Positions 53,765 to 63,003 of a stretch of DNA of 64,000 bases are shown one piece after another. A program made the translations under genes and the position numbers. Within the stretch, counting starts at the first letter, position 1. Every line of letters begins with the position of its first letter. This DNA comes from Loigolactobacillus iwatensis (lineage in GTDB: Bacteria; Bacillota; Bacilli; Lactobacillales; Lactobacillaceae), in assembly GCF_003950295.1 (NCBI RefSeq), contig NZ_RHNP01000005.1:1-64000 (forward strand). The letters are read 5' to 3'. Below the pieces are notes generated by a model. That model searched no databases, was not told where the DNA came from, and was given only the letters and a program-made list of their open reading frames with translations.

Positions 53765-54528
53765 CATTTAAGCAATAACAAGCCACCAAAGACAATTAGT
53801 AAAATATAAATGTACTTGACCAAAGTAGTTCGTGCAATGTGATCACTAAGCCAGTTGCCTAATGGTACAACAACGAATAACAAGGGCACAATTATCAGCA
53901 GCAAGTGAACAACCGTTATATTCCAAAAACCTGAAGCGGCTTGACTAATGACAACAATTGTCCCTACGCAAAGAAAGTGTGCCTGCAAAATACCGCGTAA
54001 TTGATCTACCGGCCATTTTTTCAAGGTCCCGTAAATGACAACTGGCACACCATGGCTGTTATAGGCACTTCCCAACGCCCCTGAAACGATACCAGCTAAA
54101 TAATCCCAATAATTAGCGGCAAGATGCTTTTTTTGTGGTTGCTGACTAAATAATTTCCACAGACTATACGTTCCGTAAACAATTAGAAATAGACCTAATA
54201 AATGTAAAACCAACTTGGTGGGTACCATTTTAATCAAGAGAATTCCTAATGGCACCCCTAGTAATGAGCCAGTTACTAAGCGACGAACGACAGCAAAATC
54301 AATGTGGGCACGAAATTTAACCGCTGCCGGAATTGCAACCAGTAACCCCAATGCACCAATTAAAGCAGTTGACATTTGAAGGTTAAAACCCACTAATGCT
54401 AATAGTGGCATTGTTACTAATACTTCACCAAAACCAAAAACTGTTCGAACTAACGCACCAAATAAGGCGATTAAGACAACTAAAAATAGTGTCACTAGAT
54501 CTCTCCATTTCATTTTAAGGTTATTCAT
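53764..54528 (-). CDS. TauE/SafE-family membrane transporter
   Basis: 254 aa with about eight helices in two repeats. GALVRTVFGFGEVLVTMPLLALVG and the second-half GIVSGALGSAYNSHGVPVVIYG match the sulfite exporter TauE/SafE family, in which substrates are sulfonates, sulfite or organic acids. There is no sulfur gene beside it. An alternative start five codons on is possible; neither has a strong binding site. Confidence 0.78.
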   Translation of the reverse strand: MNNLKMKWRDLVTLFLVVLIALFGALVRTVFGFGEVLVTMPLLALVGFNLQMSTALIGALGLLVAIPAAVKFRAHIDFAVVRRLVTGSLLGVPLGILLIKMVPTKLVLHLLGLFLIVYGTYSLWKLFSQQPQKKHLAANYWDYLAGIVSGALGSAYNSHGVPVVIYGTLKKWPVDQLRGILQAHFLCVGTIVVISQAASGFWNITVVHLLLIIVPLLFVVVPLGNWLSDHIARTTLVKYIYILLIVFGGLLLLK

Positions 54529-54664
54529 TCATTGTAAAGGAAATCCAATAACAATAACAGGCCGCCAAAAATCAAACAACGCGCATATTTCTTTCTTTCA
54601 CTGCTAATCATCATTTAAAATGATAATTAGAACTAAATTTGTAATTACAAGGAGGAATCCCAGT

Positions 54665-55117
54665 ATGCCCTGGAATATGCAAGATTATCCTAATTCAATG
54701 AAAAATATGCCTGAGCAAGAACGGAAAAAAGCAATTGATATCGGCAACGCACTCTTGGCCGATGGATATCCAGATGACCGCGCCATTCCGATTGCGATCA
54801 GTCAGGCGGAAAAATGGTACCAGGATGCAACTCCTACCGACAAACAAAAGTTACGTAACGATAAAAATCCAACCAAACACGACAAACATTCGGAAAAGAA
54901 AAGTAATCCAGAACTCATTGACTCAAACGAACTAGTTAAGCACCAAGAAAATGGCTGGGCAGTCATGGCTGAAGGCGGTAAACAACCCAGTGAAGTGTTT
55001 CCTACTAAAGAAGAAGCGCTGAAACGTGCTCATAAAATCGTTGCCAATAAGGATTCGGTGATTAAAGTATATAAACGAGATGGTAGTTTGCAGGATGAAA
55101 TTCGGCCCAAAAAATAA
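54665..55117 (+). CDS. DUF2188-like small basic protein
   Basis: 150 aa from the ATG at 54665, eight bases after AAGGAGG; an upstream frame to 54620 is rejected. The N-terminal part (PWNMQDYPNSMKNMPEQERKKAIDIGNALLADG) resembles ChaB-like or UvrA-adjacent small stress proteins. A Lys-rich linker (about 58-85) leads to a DUF2188-type domain: NGWAVMAEGGKQPSEVFPTKEEALKRAHKIVANKDSVIKVYKRDG. Function unknown; stress-related genes often have this domain. Confidence 0.7.
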   Translation: MPWNMQDYPNSMKNMPEQERKKAIDIGNALLADGYPDDRAIPIAISQAEKWYQDATPTDKQKLRNDKNPTKHDKHSEKKSNPELIDSNELVKHQENGWAVMAEGGKQPSEVFPTKEEALKRAHKIVANKDSVIKVYKRDGSLQDEIRPKK

Positions 55118-55135
55118 ATGACGTTGCTATCCTTC

Positions 55136-55175
55136 TGCAATAAATCAAACCACCGTTATGGTTTGGTTTATTGCA
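55136..55175 (+). terminator. Terminator of the DUF2188-like gene
   Basis: TGCAATAAATCAAACCA pairs with TGGTTTGGTTTATTGCA, followed by GTTTATTTTATT. Confidence 0.8.
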
Positions 55176-55511
55176 GTTTATTTTATTGGCACACCAAAAA
55201 CGAAAGGCTGGGGTAAAACTCTGGGTTCACGTGTCTAATTTGAAAAGACGTCCAGATCCAAGCATCAGTCTAGTGAGTATTTGAAAAGCATAAAAATAGC
55301 GCGCTATTAAACTTCAAGCGCGCTTGATTATTTAAAAATTTGTTGAACTGAGACTGGTCTCTGTTTTCGAATACTTTCTTTTAGACTGGGTTACAAAAAT
55401 GGGCTGATCGTCGAGTATCGATTCAACTTGATAAATAATTCATTAAATACAATTTGGATTAGTTAATTTTATGAAAAATAGTTGCGCGACACGTTTAAAA
55501 TACATAATTCA
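55176..55511. repeat. Gap with a degenerate GAGTGGG-type repeat
   Basis: AGGCTGGGGTAAAACTCTGGGTTCACGTG (split here as AGGCTGGGGTAAAACTC and TGGGTTCACGTG) at 55206-55233 resembles the start of the 24680 repeat. A palindrome AATAGCGCGCTATT lies at about 55296. No gene is supported. Confidence 0.4.
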
Positions 55512-56477
55512 TCAATAAGGTTCTAATAAATCCTGTAATTCATTTGTGGCCGCTGAATCATTAGAAACAGTGAAGTCCTGATCTGGCTTGTACGTAGTTT
55601 CGGTTCCATTATTATTGTATTCACCAAAACCAGTAAGTGGATCGACTGTTGTGCCGTTACCAGATTTTAATTCATACACAACCCCATTATCGGCCAAAAG
55701 GTATTTACTAACTGGTTTATCAAAGTTCATATTAGTCGTATAACCATCAGCCGTTGAGCCACTATCTAAGCTATCATCAACGCCAGTAGTCCCATCCTTA
55801 GACGTATAAAACACTAAACCACCAATTGCGTGAATTTTAAAATTAGCGGTACCGGGATTATTATTATCTTGCACCTGAACCTCACCATCTGGCGTTTGGG
55901 CGTACCAGTCACCAGAACCAGCGGCCCCATGATTGAAATAGTAATTACTAACCGCCATGTTGCCGGTTTGCGCACGACTGTCGGCCCAATTCAGCATTTG
56001 TTCAGTAACCGTTTGCTTTTCCGCTTCAGATAGTGTGACTGATTTTTGTTTATTTGTAGTTGTGACTTCACTTTTCGATTGAGTAGTTGAAGCCTTCAAT
56101 GAAGCATTTTCTGCAGCCAAACTAGCACGCTCAGATTCTGTAGTATCACTAGACGAACTAGAGCTCGCAACCGCCGTTTTTTCAGCGGGACTGGGACTTT
56201 GTCGTAAAATAAAAATAAAACCAATAAATAATATAATTACTACCGTACCAAGTATCCACGGCCAACGATGGCTCACTCTTTTAATTGGCTGTTTTTGTGC
56301 ACGATCTGTTTGTGAAAAGGTATAACCACAATGACTACAAAACATAGTTGTTTCCGTATTAGTTGTACCACAGCGTGGACAAACCTTAGTCGTTTGCCCT
56401 TCCAATGCCTGGCCACAACTAATACAGAATTTAGAATTTGGCTCATTTAAAGTACCACAATTTGGACATTTTACCAT
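55512..56477 (-). CDS. Double zinc-ribbon, single-span membrane protein with DUF4767-like domain
   Basis: About 321 aa starting MVKCPNCGTL; the ATG at 56477 lies 8 bases after GGGGGAG. Two zinc ribbons come first: CPNCG...CISCG (4-27) and CPRCG...CSHCG (about 34-52). One membrane helix follows (about 73-92), then a Ser-rich and helical linker (about 97-155). The external domain includes LNWADSRAQTGNMAVSNYY, which resembles the lactobacillus DUF4767 domain. The topology puts ribbons inside and the domain outside. Function unknown. Confidence 0.7.
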   Translation of the reverse strand: MVKCPNCGTLNEPNSKFCISCGQALEGQTTKVCPRCGTTNTETTMFCSHCGYTFSQTDRAQKQPIKRVSHRWPWILGTVVIILFIGFIFILRQSPSPAEKTAVASSSSSSDTTESERASLAAENASLKASTTQSKSEVTTTNKQKSVTLSEAEKQTVTEQMLNWADSRAQTGNMAVSNYYFNHGAAGSGDWYAQTPDGEVQVQDNNNPGTANFKIHAIGGLVFYTSKDGTTGVDDSLDSGSTADGYTTNMNFDKPVSKYLLADNGVVYELKSGNGTTVDPLTGFGEYNNNGTETTYKPDQDFTVSNDSAATNELQDLLEPY

Positions 56478-56712
56478 AATAACACTCCCCCACTGCTGCA
56501 CAATAATATTCCGTTGTGCCCGCCGTTTACTACCTTTACCCAGTACTTCAGATCATTAATCTCGCTACATATTCTCCCAAATTACCTAAACACCTATTAC
56601 CTCACCTTATTTATACCATATTTTAGACGTTATTTTACATTTTGAAATAAAAACTGCTTGCTCATAACGCTACGTCATTAGCTATGCTATAACTTATAGG
56701 AGGTGAAATTCT

Positions 56713-57432
56713 ATGGCGACTTATACAACCGGTGAGCTCGCAAAAATTTGTGGTATTTCTATTCGCACCATTCAATACTACGATCAAAAAAATTTACTAA
56801 GCCCAGACCATTTTAATGAAAGTGGTAAACGTATTTACTCAAACAAAGAGTTACAAACCTTACGTATAATTTTGGGGTATAAACAACTGGGCTTTACGCT
56901 CAAAGACATTAGGAAGGTGATGGCAAATCAACAAAATTATGCAGTCTTGGAATTACTATTGGACCGGCAAATAACACGACTGGACCAACAAATTAAAGTA
57001 CTGGAGGCACAAAAACAGAGCGCTCAGTATATTAGTGACACGCTCCACAATAGTGAACCACTATTAGAAAACACATTAGGCGACATAGATGGCACAATGC
57101 AAAAAAACAAAGAGCTGAAACAATTACATCAGCTACTGATTTTATTCGGTATTCTTGCAGATCTACTTGAAATTGGATTATTATTTCTGGGCATTGTTAA
57201 CGGGATTTGGTGGCCAATGTTCATTGGCATTCCAATTATAGTTTTTATAGCTGGTTATATGACAAAAGAATACAATCAAAATACCGCTTATATTTGTCCT
57301 AATTGCAAAACCGTTTTTAAAATTAGACTAAAAAAACTATTTTTCTCTGCACACACACCAAAAACGCGTAAATTAATTTGCCCGCACTGTGGTAAAAAGG
57401 CGTATTGTATTGAAACATTTGCCAAAGAATAA
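56713..57432 (+). CDS. MerR-family regulator with membrane helices and a zinc ribbon
   Basis: 239 aa. The N-terminal MerR winged helix is clear (TYTTGELAKICGISIRTIQYYDQKNLL). A dimerisation coiled coil covers about 78-112. Two hydrophobic segments (about 140-158 and 162-180) follow. The C-terminus has two cysteine pairs, CPNCK and CPHCG, forming a zinc ribbon. A DNA-binding domain tethered to the membrane with a metal-binding tail is unusual for MerR. AGGAGG precedes the ATG. Confidence 0.8.
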   Translation: MATYTTGELAKICGISIRTIQYYDQKNLLSPDHFNESGKRIYSNKELQTLRIILGYKQLGFTLKDIRKVMANQQNYAVLELLLDRQITRLDQQIKVLEAQKQSAQYISDTLHNSEPLLENTLGDIDGTMQKNKELKQLHQLLILFGILADLLEIGLLFLGIVNGIWWPMFIGIPIIVFIAGYMTKEYNQNTAYICPNCKTVFKIRLKKLFFSAHTPKTRKLICPHCGKKAYCIETFAKE

Positions 57433-57452
57433 TCAATTAGTAGGCTCCAAGA

Positions 57453-58049
57453 TTATGCTTCATCAAGCATAATTTGTTTAATTTCCGTCTGTAAAACGGG
57501 AAGAACTGTCCCTTCAAACCAAGTATTTTTATGCAACCAACCATAGTTAAGCGGTGATGGATGAACTAATGGAAAATAGTTAGGCAGATAATCTTCATAA
57601 TGCCGAACAGTTTCCGTCAAAGTTCGCTGCCGCCGTTTTTGTAAATAATATTTTTGCGCGTACTGACCAATTAAAAGTGTTAAACGTACCTTGGGCATCA
57701 ATTCTAATAGCGGTTCGTGCCACTTATCAGCAAAACCTTTCCGCGGTGGAAGATCGCCGTGTGCACCCTTACCTGGATAGTAAAAATCTAACGGCATCAC
57801 AGCAATTTTACCAGAACGGTAAAACTCATCCTTGCTTAATCCCATCCAGGCGCGCAAACGATCGCCACTTGGATCATCCCAAAACACCATTGATGCTTGC
57901 GCCTTTCGACTGGGAGCTTGACTAATAATAAGAATTTCTGCCTGCGGAATAACGTGATAAAGTGGTTGAATTCCTTGAGCAGTAAATTCTTGATTTTGGG
58001 TATCGTTTTGAATTGCCGCAAATATTTCCGACGCAGTTTTTATGTGCAT
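57453..58049 (-). CDS. Uracil-DNA glycosylase superfamily protein
   Basis: 198 aa. ILIISQAPSRKAQASMVFWDDPSGDRLRAW corresponds to the UDG motif-1 region (GxxPS-like). LPPRKGFADKW and the final HPSPLNYGWLHKNTWF (HPSP-type motif 2) fit the uracil-DNA glycosylase fold found in lactobacilli. It is expected to act on damaged bases or be a diverged family member; activity is not certain. GGAGAG precedes the ATG. Confidence 0.8.
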   Translation of the reverse strand: MHIKTASEIFAAIQNDTQNQEFTAQGIQPLYHVIPQAEILIISQAPSRKAQASMVFWDDPSGDRLRAWMGLSKDEFYRSGKIAVMPLDFYYPGKGAHGDLPPRKGFADKWHEPLLELMPKVRLTLLIGQYAQKYYLQKRRQRTLTETVRHYEDYLPNYFPLVHPSPLNYGWLHKNTWFEGTVLPVLQTEIKQIMLDEA

Positions 58050-58198
58050 GCTGACCTCTCTCCTTTACTCCATCAACCTATTTTTAAATTAGTTAAAAAC
58101 TTGATTCACCATCATGTGAGTAAACGATCAACATTGGCGCAAGTTACTTGCCTAGCTGAATCCATCTGCTAAGTTCACTAAACCCGTAATTGTTCTGA

Positions 58199-59680
58199 CT
58201 AACCAATTGCCTTTTGCCGTTCTAATCGTTGCGCCCAAAGATTAATTCCCAACGCAATTAGCATCAGTATTAATGATAAAAACATGATGTTGTGCAGGCC
58301 ATTATGTAAAATAAGCCGCATCTGCGGAATTAACTGGGTCGGCAACGTTTTGAGATTGGTTGCATCACTAAGCTTATTCATCATTTTCATCGTAATTTTA
58401 CCACCGGATTGGGCAACACCACTTCTTAGTGCACTGTTCATGATCAGTCCAAAAATTGAGGCCGTAAATGTCTGGCTCAACATCCGAATTAAAAAACTAA
58501 ACGATGTAGCCACTGGAATATCTTTAGGATCAGCATCTTGTTGCACCTTTACTTGCAGTTCATTAAAGCAGGCACCGTTACCAAAACCTTCAAAAGCGGC
58601 AGCGACCAATAAAATCCAGTACGGTGTTTTAACTCCCATAACTAAAAGAAGGATAAATGAAATAGTTAACGTAATAATTCCCATAGCGATTACTTTTTGC
58701 GGTGTTAAATACCGGCGCAATGGCGCGACCGAACCAGATCCCATAAAATTAGTTAATGAACCGGGAATTTGCGTGGCACCACCAACCAAGGCCGTTGTCC
58801 CGAGTAATCCTTGGGCCCACATTGGACTGTAGATTAAGAAACCAACAAAGGCGCCCCAAATTAATGTGAATAAAATAAAATCAATCATTAGCGAGCGATT
58901 TTTAAAGAGTCGACTAGGAATAATTGGATCGGCCACGCCACGTTCAAGGTACACCATGCCACCTAGGCAAATGGCCGCGAATACTAGCACGCCGGCAACA
59001 AGTAGTGAATTAGCGCTGCCGATCATTTCAATCCCGGCAAGCAAACTCACTAAACCAATCGTCATTGAAATAATTCCGCGATAATCAACTGGTTGACTTT
59101 GCCGTGATTCATGCGTTGTTTGATAATATATTTGCACTAAGATAGCCGAGATTAGGCCAATTGGTACGTTTAAATAGAAAACCCAGTGCCAACTGAACGT
59201 ATCCACAATGTAGCCGCCAACCAATGGTCCAATAATCGTTGCCGTGCTGTAACTCGCCGACACAAGTCCCAAAACCTGCATCCGTTTCCGAGGATTGGTA
59301 AACATCCGCGCGTAAATAATGTACGGTAATGAAACCACCCCACCATTTCCGATTCCAGCGATGGTTCGTGCGATAATCAGAAAAACGATATTAGGTGCTA
59401 ATCCTTCTAAAAGGGAACCCACTACAAAAAAGAGCGCAGCCAGTTGGTAGCTGTGCTTATTGCCGATATGTTCGCCTAACTTACTCCATAGAGGCGTACT
59501 AACTGCTGTTCCTAACAAAAATACCGCCACAATCCAGCCCATCATTTCAATTCCGTGTAAATCAGAAATAATGGCTGGTAATGCCGTATTAATGATAGTG
59601 TTATCCAACCCACTCATCGCATTTGACAACAACAATGCACAAGTGACAATGATAATATTATGCTTTGACAAACGATACAC
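58199..59680 (-). CDS. DHA2-family (14-TMS) multidrug efflux MFS pump
   Basis: 493 aa. LLSNAMSGLDNTIINTALPAI in helix 1, LIIARTIAGIGNGGVVSLPYI at helix 4 and GLVSASYSTATIIGPLVGGY (motif C) mark the EmrB/LfrA-type group. The start is GTG at 59680 with AGGA four bases upstream; a TTG three codons on is possible. The gene is monocistronic with no adjacent regulator, unlike the other DHA2 genes here. Confidence 0.85.
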   Translation of the reverse strand: MYRLSKHNIIIVTCALLLSNAMSGLDNTIINTALPAIISDLHGIEMMGWIVAVFLLGTAVSTPLWSKLGEHIGNKHSYQLAALFFVVGSLLEGLAPNIVFLIIARTIAGIGNGGVVSLPYIIYARMFTNPRKRMQVLGLVSASYSTATIIGPLVGGYIVDTFSWHWVFYLNVPIGLISAILVQIYYQTTHESRQSQPVDYRGIISMTIGLVSLLAGIEMIGSANSLLVAGVLVFAAICLGGMVYLERGVADPIIPSRLFKNRSLMIDFILFTLIWGAFVGFLIYSPMWAQGLLGTTALVGGATQIPGSLTNFMGSGSVAPLRRYLTPQKVIAMGIITLTISFILLLVMGVKTPYWILLVAAAFEGFGNGACFNELQVKVQQDADPKDIPVATSFSFLIRMLSQTFTASIFGLIMNSALRSGVAQSGGKITMKMMNKLSDATNLKTLPTQLIPQMRLILHNGLHNIMFLSLILMLIALGINLWAQRLERQKAIG

Positions 59681-59910
59681 TTCTTCCTAAAAAATTAAAC
59701 TATCTCTATCATGCTACAACTTATGCTGCCATTTTAAAATGCTGATTATTTGATACGCCAATTTTAGCGTCTTTAAGTGCTGAAAATATAACTATTTCAT
59801 TCAAATTAGTCCCTAACGCCGGAGAAAAATTAGCTGAACGTTTGTTTGGCCTTTTTTCTTCTTAAGTAATATAATTAGCTCATTAAATCTGTAAAAAAGA
59901 GGTTAGACTA

Positions 59911-60282
59911 ATGAACCAAAAATTCCTTGAAGTTATGCAGCATGAAGGCCCAACTACCATTATTACGGTTAACGCACAGCCTGCTAGTGTCGTTAATACC
60001 TGGAGCTCATACGTTGAGATAAAACAGGCCGATAATTACCTCCTTATCCCTGCAGCAGGGATGCACAGTATCGAAAATGATTTTCAAACTGACAACCGGG
60101 TTGTTTTAACTATGGGAAGCAAAGAAGTCCCCGGAACACAGGGACCTGGGGCTGGTTTTCACGTTTACGGAACCGGTGAATTTATAGAATCGGGAAGTGA
60201 ATATGACGAAATGAAAGCTAAGTTCCCGTGGATTCGTAAGATATTAAAAGTTAAAATTGATGACATCGTTCAAAAAATTTAG
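59911..60282 (+). CDS. Pyridoxamine-5'-phosphate-oxidase-fold flavin-binding protein
   Basis: 123 aa, a short PPOX-type split-barrel. VNTWSSYVEIKQADNYLLIPAAGMHSIENDF and VVLTMGSKEV form the flavin-binding strands. Such short members bind FMN or F420-like cofactors and are often general oxidoreductases. AGAGG lies 8 bases before the ATG. The gene is monocistronic. Confidence 0.75.
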   Translation: MNQKFLEVMQHEGPTTIITVNAQPASVVNTWSSYVEIKQADNYLLIPAAGMHSIENDFQTDNRVVLTMGSKEVPGTQGPGAGFHVYGTGEFIESGSEYDEMKAKFPWIRKILKVKIDDIVQKI

Positions 60283-60340
60283 TGTGCTTTTGAAAAAATA
60301 ATTCGAAAACACCACACATTATAGCTAATAAATAATGACC

Positions 60341-60388
60341 AAAAGAAGTCTGCGACCTATTCAATTAGGTTGCGACTTCTTTTTTGCT
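60341..60388 (+). terminator. Terminator after the PPOX-fold gene
   Basis: AAAAGAAGTC.GCGACCTA pairs with TAGGT.GCGACTTCTTTTTT. Confidence 0.8.
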
Positions 60389-60562
60389 ACTTTATGCACT
60401 TAATCGTGCTAATTCAAGCTTGTCGGCCACTATAAATTTTCTTGTTCAGACATAGATTTAACCAAAAAAGACACATCCACAATTAAACGTGAACGCATCC
60501 AGCTAAAAATTCTACTTTCATAATCATTAAAAAGCACTAAATAACAACTACTATTTAAAAAC

Positions 60563-61228
60563 TTATTTGAACTGAACAACTTGATCGGCTTCGTAGCGAA
60601 CTGATTTAACCTCGTCCTTATCGTCTGGAGCCGGCTTGCCAATTGCAACCGCCATAACGGGAACGTATCTGTCTGGATCCAATCCCATTGCGGTGGCCGC
60701 CTTAGTTGCGTCATACCCGGCAATTGGATTTGTAGCGTAACCATGTCCCCGCGCAACTAGCATAAACTGCATCGCTGCCAAGGCACTGTCAACCGTGGCA
60801 TCTGCCGTCAGCATTTCTTTCGAAGCACTTTCATAAAGTGGTAAGAAAGTTTTGAAAACCTCATCCCGTTTTTCAGCCGAAATTTGGCCGTTATCGTAGG
60901 CTTTATTCCATAAATTACGGTAAGACTTAAACGCTAATGTGTCGCCAAAAATCATGACCATCGCCGAAGAAGTTTCTAGTTGTGGTGTATTAAAGTGCAT
61001 AAAGAAGGAACGCAGTTTATCCTTACCGGCTGGTGTGTCAACAACGACAAAGTGCCAAGCCTGTAAATTACACGCTGACGGTGCCGTAATTGCCTCTTTA
61101 ATCATCGTTGTCATTTCATCGTGAGAAATTTTGACGGACTTATCGTAGTTACGAATTGACTGTCGCTTTAAAATAACATCCGCAAGATCATTATTCACAA
61201 ACGTGCTCTTTTTAGTTAAAGTTGCCAT
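60563..61228 (-). CDS. Nitroreductase-family flavoenzyme
   Basis: 221 aa. DVILKRQSIRNYDKSVKISHDEM and EAITAPSACNLQAWHFVVVD are the FMN- and NAD(P)H-binding signatures of the nitroreductase family. It ends with AIGKPAPDDKDEVKSVRYEADQVV. It is third in TetR-SDR-nitroreductase and follows the SDR by 20 bp. Substrates may be nitro or quinone compounds. Confidence 0.85.
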   Translation of the reverse strand: MATLTKKSTFVNNDLADVILKRQSIRNYDKSVKISHDEMTTMIKEAITAPSACNLQAWHFVVVDTPAGKDKLRSFFMHFNTPQLETSSAMVMIFGDTLAFKSYRNLWNKAYDNGQISAEKRDEVFKTFLPLYESASKEMLTADATVDSALAAMQFMLVARGHGYATNPIAGYDATKAATAMGLDPDRYVPVMAVAIGKPAPDDKDEVKSVRYEADQVVQFK

Positions 61229-61248
61229 AATAACTTCAAACCCTTTCT

Positions 61249-62142
61249 TTATTTGGCTGCTGGCTTTTCGCCATGTGTTTTATCTAAATATTTTGTGATC
61301 AGGTTAAGATCAGGCCCCTGTCCATTAACAATCCCTTGCGCCCGGGCCACAATCAACGGATTAACCGCTGGGTGTGACAAAATATAGAATTCATTCTTCT
61401 CTAAGGCTGTGAAAATAAGTGCCGGAATTGTGTTAATGGACATCCCCGTCTTGATATCATTTTCTGCAAATTTTTGCCCATCTTTAAAGACCTTACTCGT
61501 ATAATATGGATCACTAGTGTTGGTATATTTAGCAGGGCGGTGCTGCTCAGAATGATAAAGATCAGTCTGCACAAACGCCGGACAAAAGACGTGCATGTGT
61601 ACATTAGCCTTTGCCGCCTGTAAATCATACTCAACGGCTTCTGTCATCCCAACACTAGCAAACTTGCTCGTGTAATACGCAGGCATTAACGGACTAGTGA
61701 TCAACCCTGCCATTGACGCTACATTGATGATATCACCACCATCTGGTTGCTTCATCATAATAGGAATAACCTGCTGTAAGGCATACACTTGACTCATAAC
61801 ATCCGCGTGCAAAATCCATTCCCAATCACGTGTTGGCAACTCCCAAATTGATCCTGGTACTGCGACACCAGCGCTATTGACCAAGACATCAATTTGACCG
61901 AAACGCTTCATGGTAGTTGCAACTGCATTATCTACTGCAGTTTCCTCAGTCACATCCGTCGGGATCATTTCCGCATCGGCACCTAACGTAGTAACCTCAT
62001 CGTAAATATCCTTTAATGCTGGTTCATCAATATCGGCCAAAGCAAGTTTCATCCCACGTTGAGCGGCTTCCTTAGCAATCGCTGCGCCAAAACCGTGGGC
62101 GGATCCAGTGATCAAAATAACTCGATCTTTAAAATTATCCAT
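61249..62142 (-). CDS. Short-chain dehydrogenase/reductase
   Basis: About 297 aa starting MDNFKDRVIL. ITGSAHGFGAAIAKEA is the NAD(P)-binding TGxxxGxG loop, NSAG the structural motif and YYTSKFASVG (Tyr-x-x-x-Lys) the catalytic pair. The longer C-terminal tail fits SDRs of the classical-extended kind acting on ketones or steroids. A cre-like site lies in its promoter. It is co-transcribed with the nitroreductase. Confidence 0.85.
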   Translation of the reverse strand: MDNFKDRVILITGSAHGFGAAIAKEAAQRGMKLALADIDEPALKDIYDEVTTLGADAEMIPTDVTEETAVDNAVATTMKRFGQIDVLVNSAGVAVPGSIWELPTRDWEWILHADVMSQVYALQQVIPIMMKQPDGGDIINVASMAGLITSPLMPAYYTSKFASVGMTEAVEYDLQAAKANVHMHVFCPAFVQTDLYHSEQHRPAKYTNTSDPYYTSKVFKDGQKFAENDIKTGMSINTIPALIFTALEKNEFYILSHPAVNPLIVARAQGIVNGQGPDLNLITKYLDKTHGEKPAAK

Positions 62143-62224
62143 AAACACCAACTCACTTTCATTAGTAGAACTACCTAAATTAGTAATGTAAATTCACTTA
62201 TTACGTATTACCTTACGAGAAGAG

Positions 62225-62238
62225 TATAAGCGCTTTCA
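62225..62238 (-). promoter_or_regulatory. cre-like site before the SDR-nitroreductase unit
   Basis: On the minus strand TGAAAGCGCTTATA matches the CcpA consensus except for one base. A TATACT -10-like sequence overlaps its end. Confidence 0.5.
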
Positions 62239-62256
62239 AAAAGATAATACAGAGAC

Positions 62257-62298
62257 AAAAATGGTGACTTGTTAGATATCTTACAGATCACCATTTTT
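62257..62298 (-). terminator. Hairpin overlapping the TetR stop codon
   Basis: AAAAATGGTGA pairs with TCACCATTTTT. On the minus strand it follows the end of the TetR gene and is trailed by TTTTTGTCTCT. Confidence 0.65.
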
Positions 62299-62886
62299 GT
62301 TAAGTTTGTTCTTTTTATTCGCGGTTTCCAGTGAGAAGATAATGATATTATCTTGAGTATCCAAAATCTGCTGACGGATAAATTCCGGTGACGTTTTTAG
62401 ACCAGTATTTAACCAATCTACGACAATACTAACAAAGCCACCGGTAAAGAACCGTACGATAAAGTCCTGGTCTTCCTTAGATACAGCTAGGTGGTGCGTC
62501 CGTAAAATATAATCAATATAGCCTATTAACACTGTTTGGATTGGTTCACGAAAGATACGGTTCATTTGTTCCAAATCCATCGTCGCGTAAAAGGAACGGT
62601 ACTGCTTCTCATTAGCCTTCAGGTATTTCAGCAACAAAAAAATATCCTCATCCCACGTATGATATTCCGGACTTCGTTGCAATAAACTCAGTGCCTCACT
62701 CACGAAGGTCCACTTAAGTAAATCGGTCGTACTATGAAAATGATAATAGAAGGTTGGCCGCGTATACGCCGTTATCGCAAGCAATTGCCGAACAGTAATC
62801 GTTTCAAAGGGTTGTCTGCCCATAAGCTGTTTTAGGGCCTTAGCAAATGTCTGTTTAGTTGTTAACGAAATTTCATTATTCTTCAT
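62281..62886 (-). CDS. TetR-family regulator of the SDR-nitroreductase unit
   Basis: 201 aa. The helix-turn-helix (about 8-55) includes LLAITAYTRPTFYYHFHSTTDLL, and the C-terminal half matches the TetR_C_7-type group. AAGGAGG precedes the ATG. It is upstream of the SDR gene on the same strand and has its own terminator-like hairpin. Confidence 0.83.
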   Translation of the reverse strand: MKNNEISLTTKQTFAKALKQLMGRQPFETITVRQLLAITAYTRPTFYYHFHSTTDLLKWTFVSEALSLLQRSPEYHTWDEDIFLLLKYLKANEKQYRSFYATMDLEQMNRIFREPIQTVLIGYIDYILRTHHLAVSKEDQDFIVRFFTGGFVSIVVDWLNTGLKTSPEFIRQQILDTQDNIIIFSLETANKKNKLNKNGDL

Positions 62887-63003
62887 GTGACCGCGCCTCC
62901 TTCTTTAAGATTTTTCCGACCTAAACTTGGCAGTTAGCATAATAATCAAAATGTACTTCATCAAGCGACCTCTGAATGTTTTAGGGAGAAACTTTTAATA
63001 ATT

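Noticed and set aside
58284-58832. 182-codon plus-strand frame antisense to a DHA2 pump
   Set aside because: Long only because hydrophobic codons avoid stops on the opposite strand; no binding site or recognisable domain.
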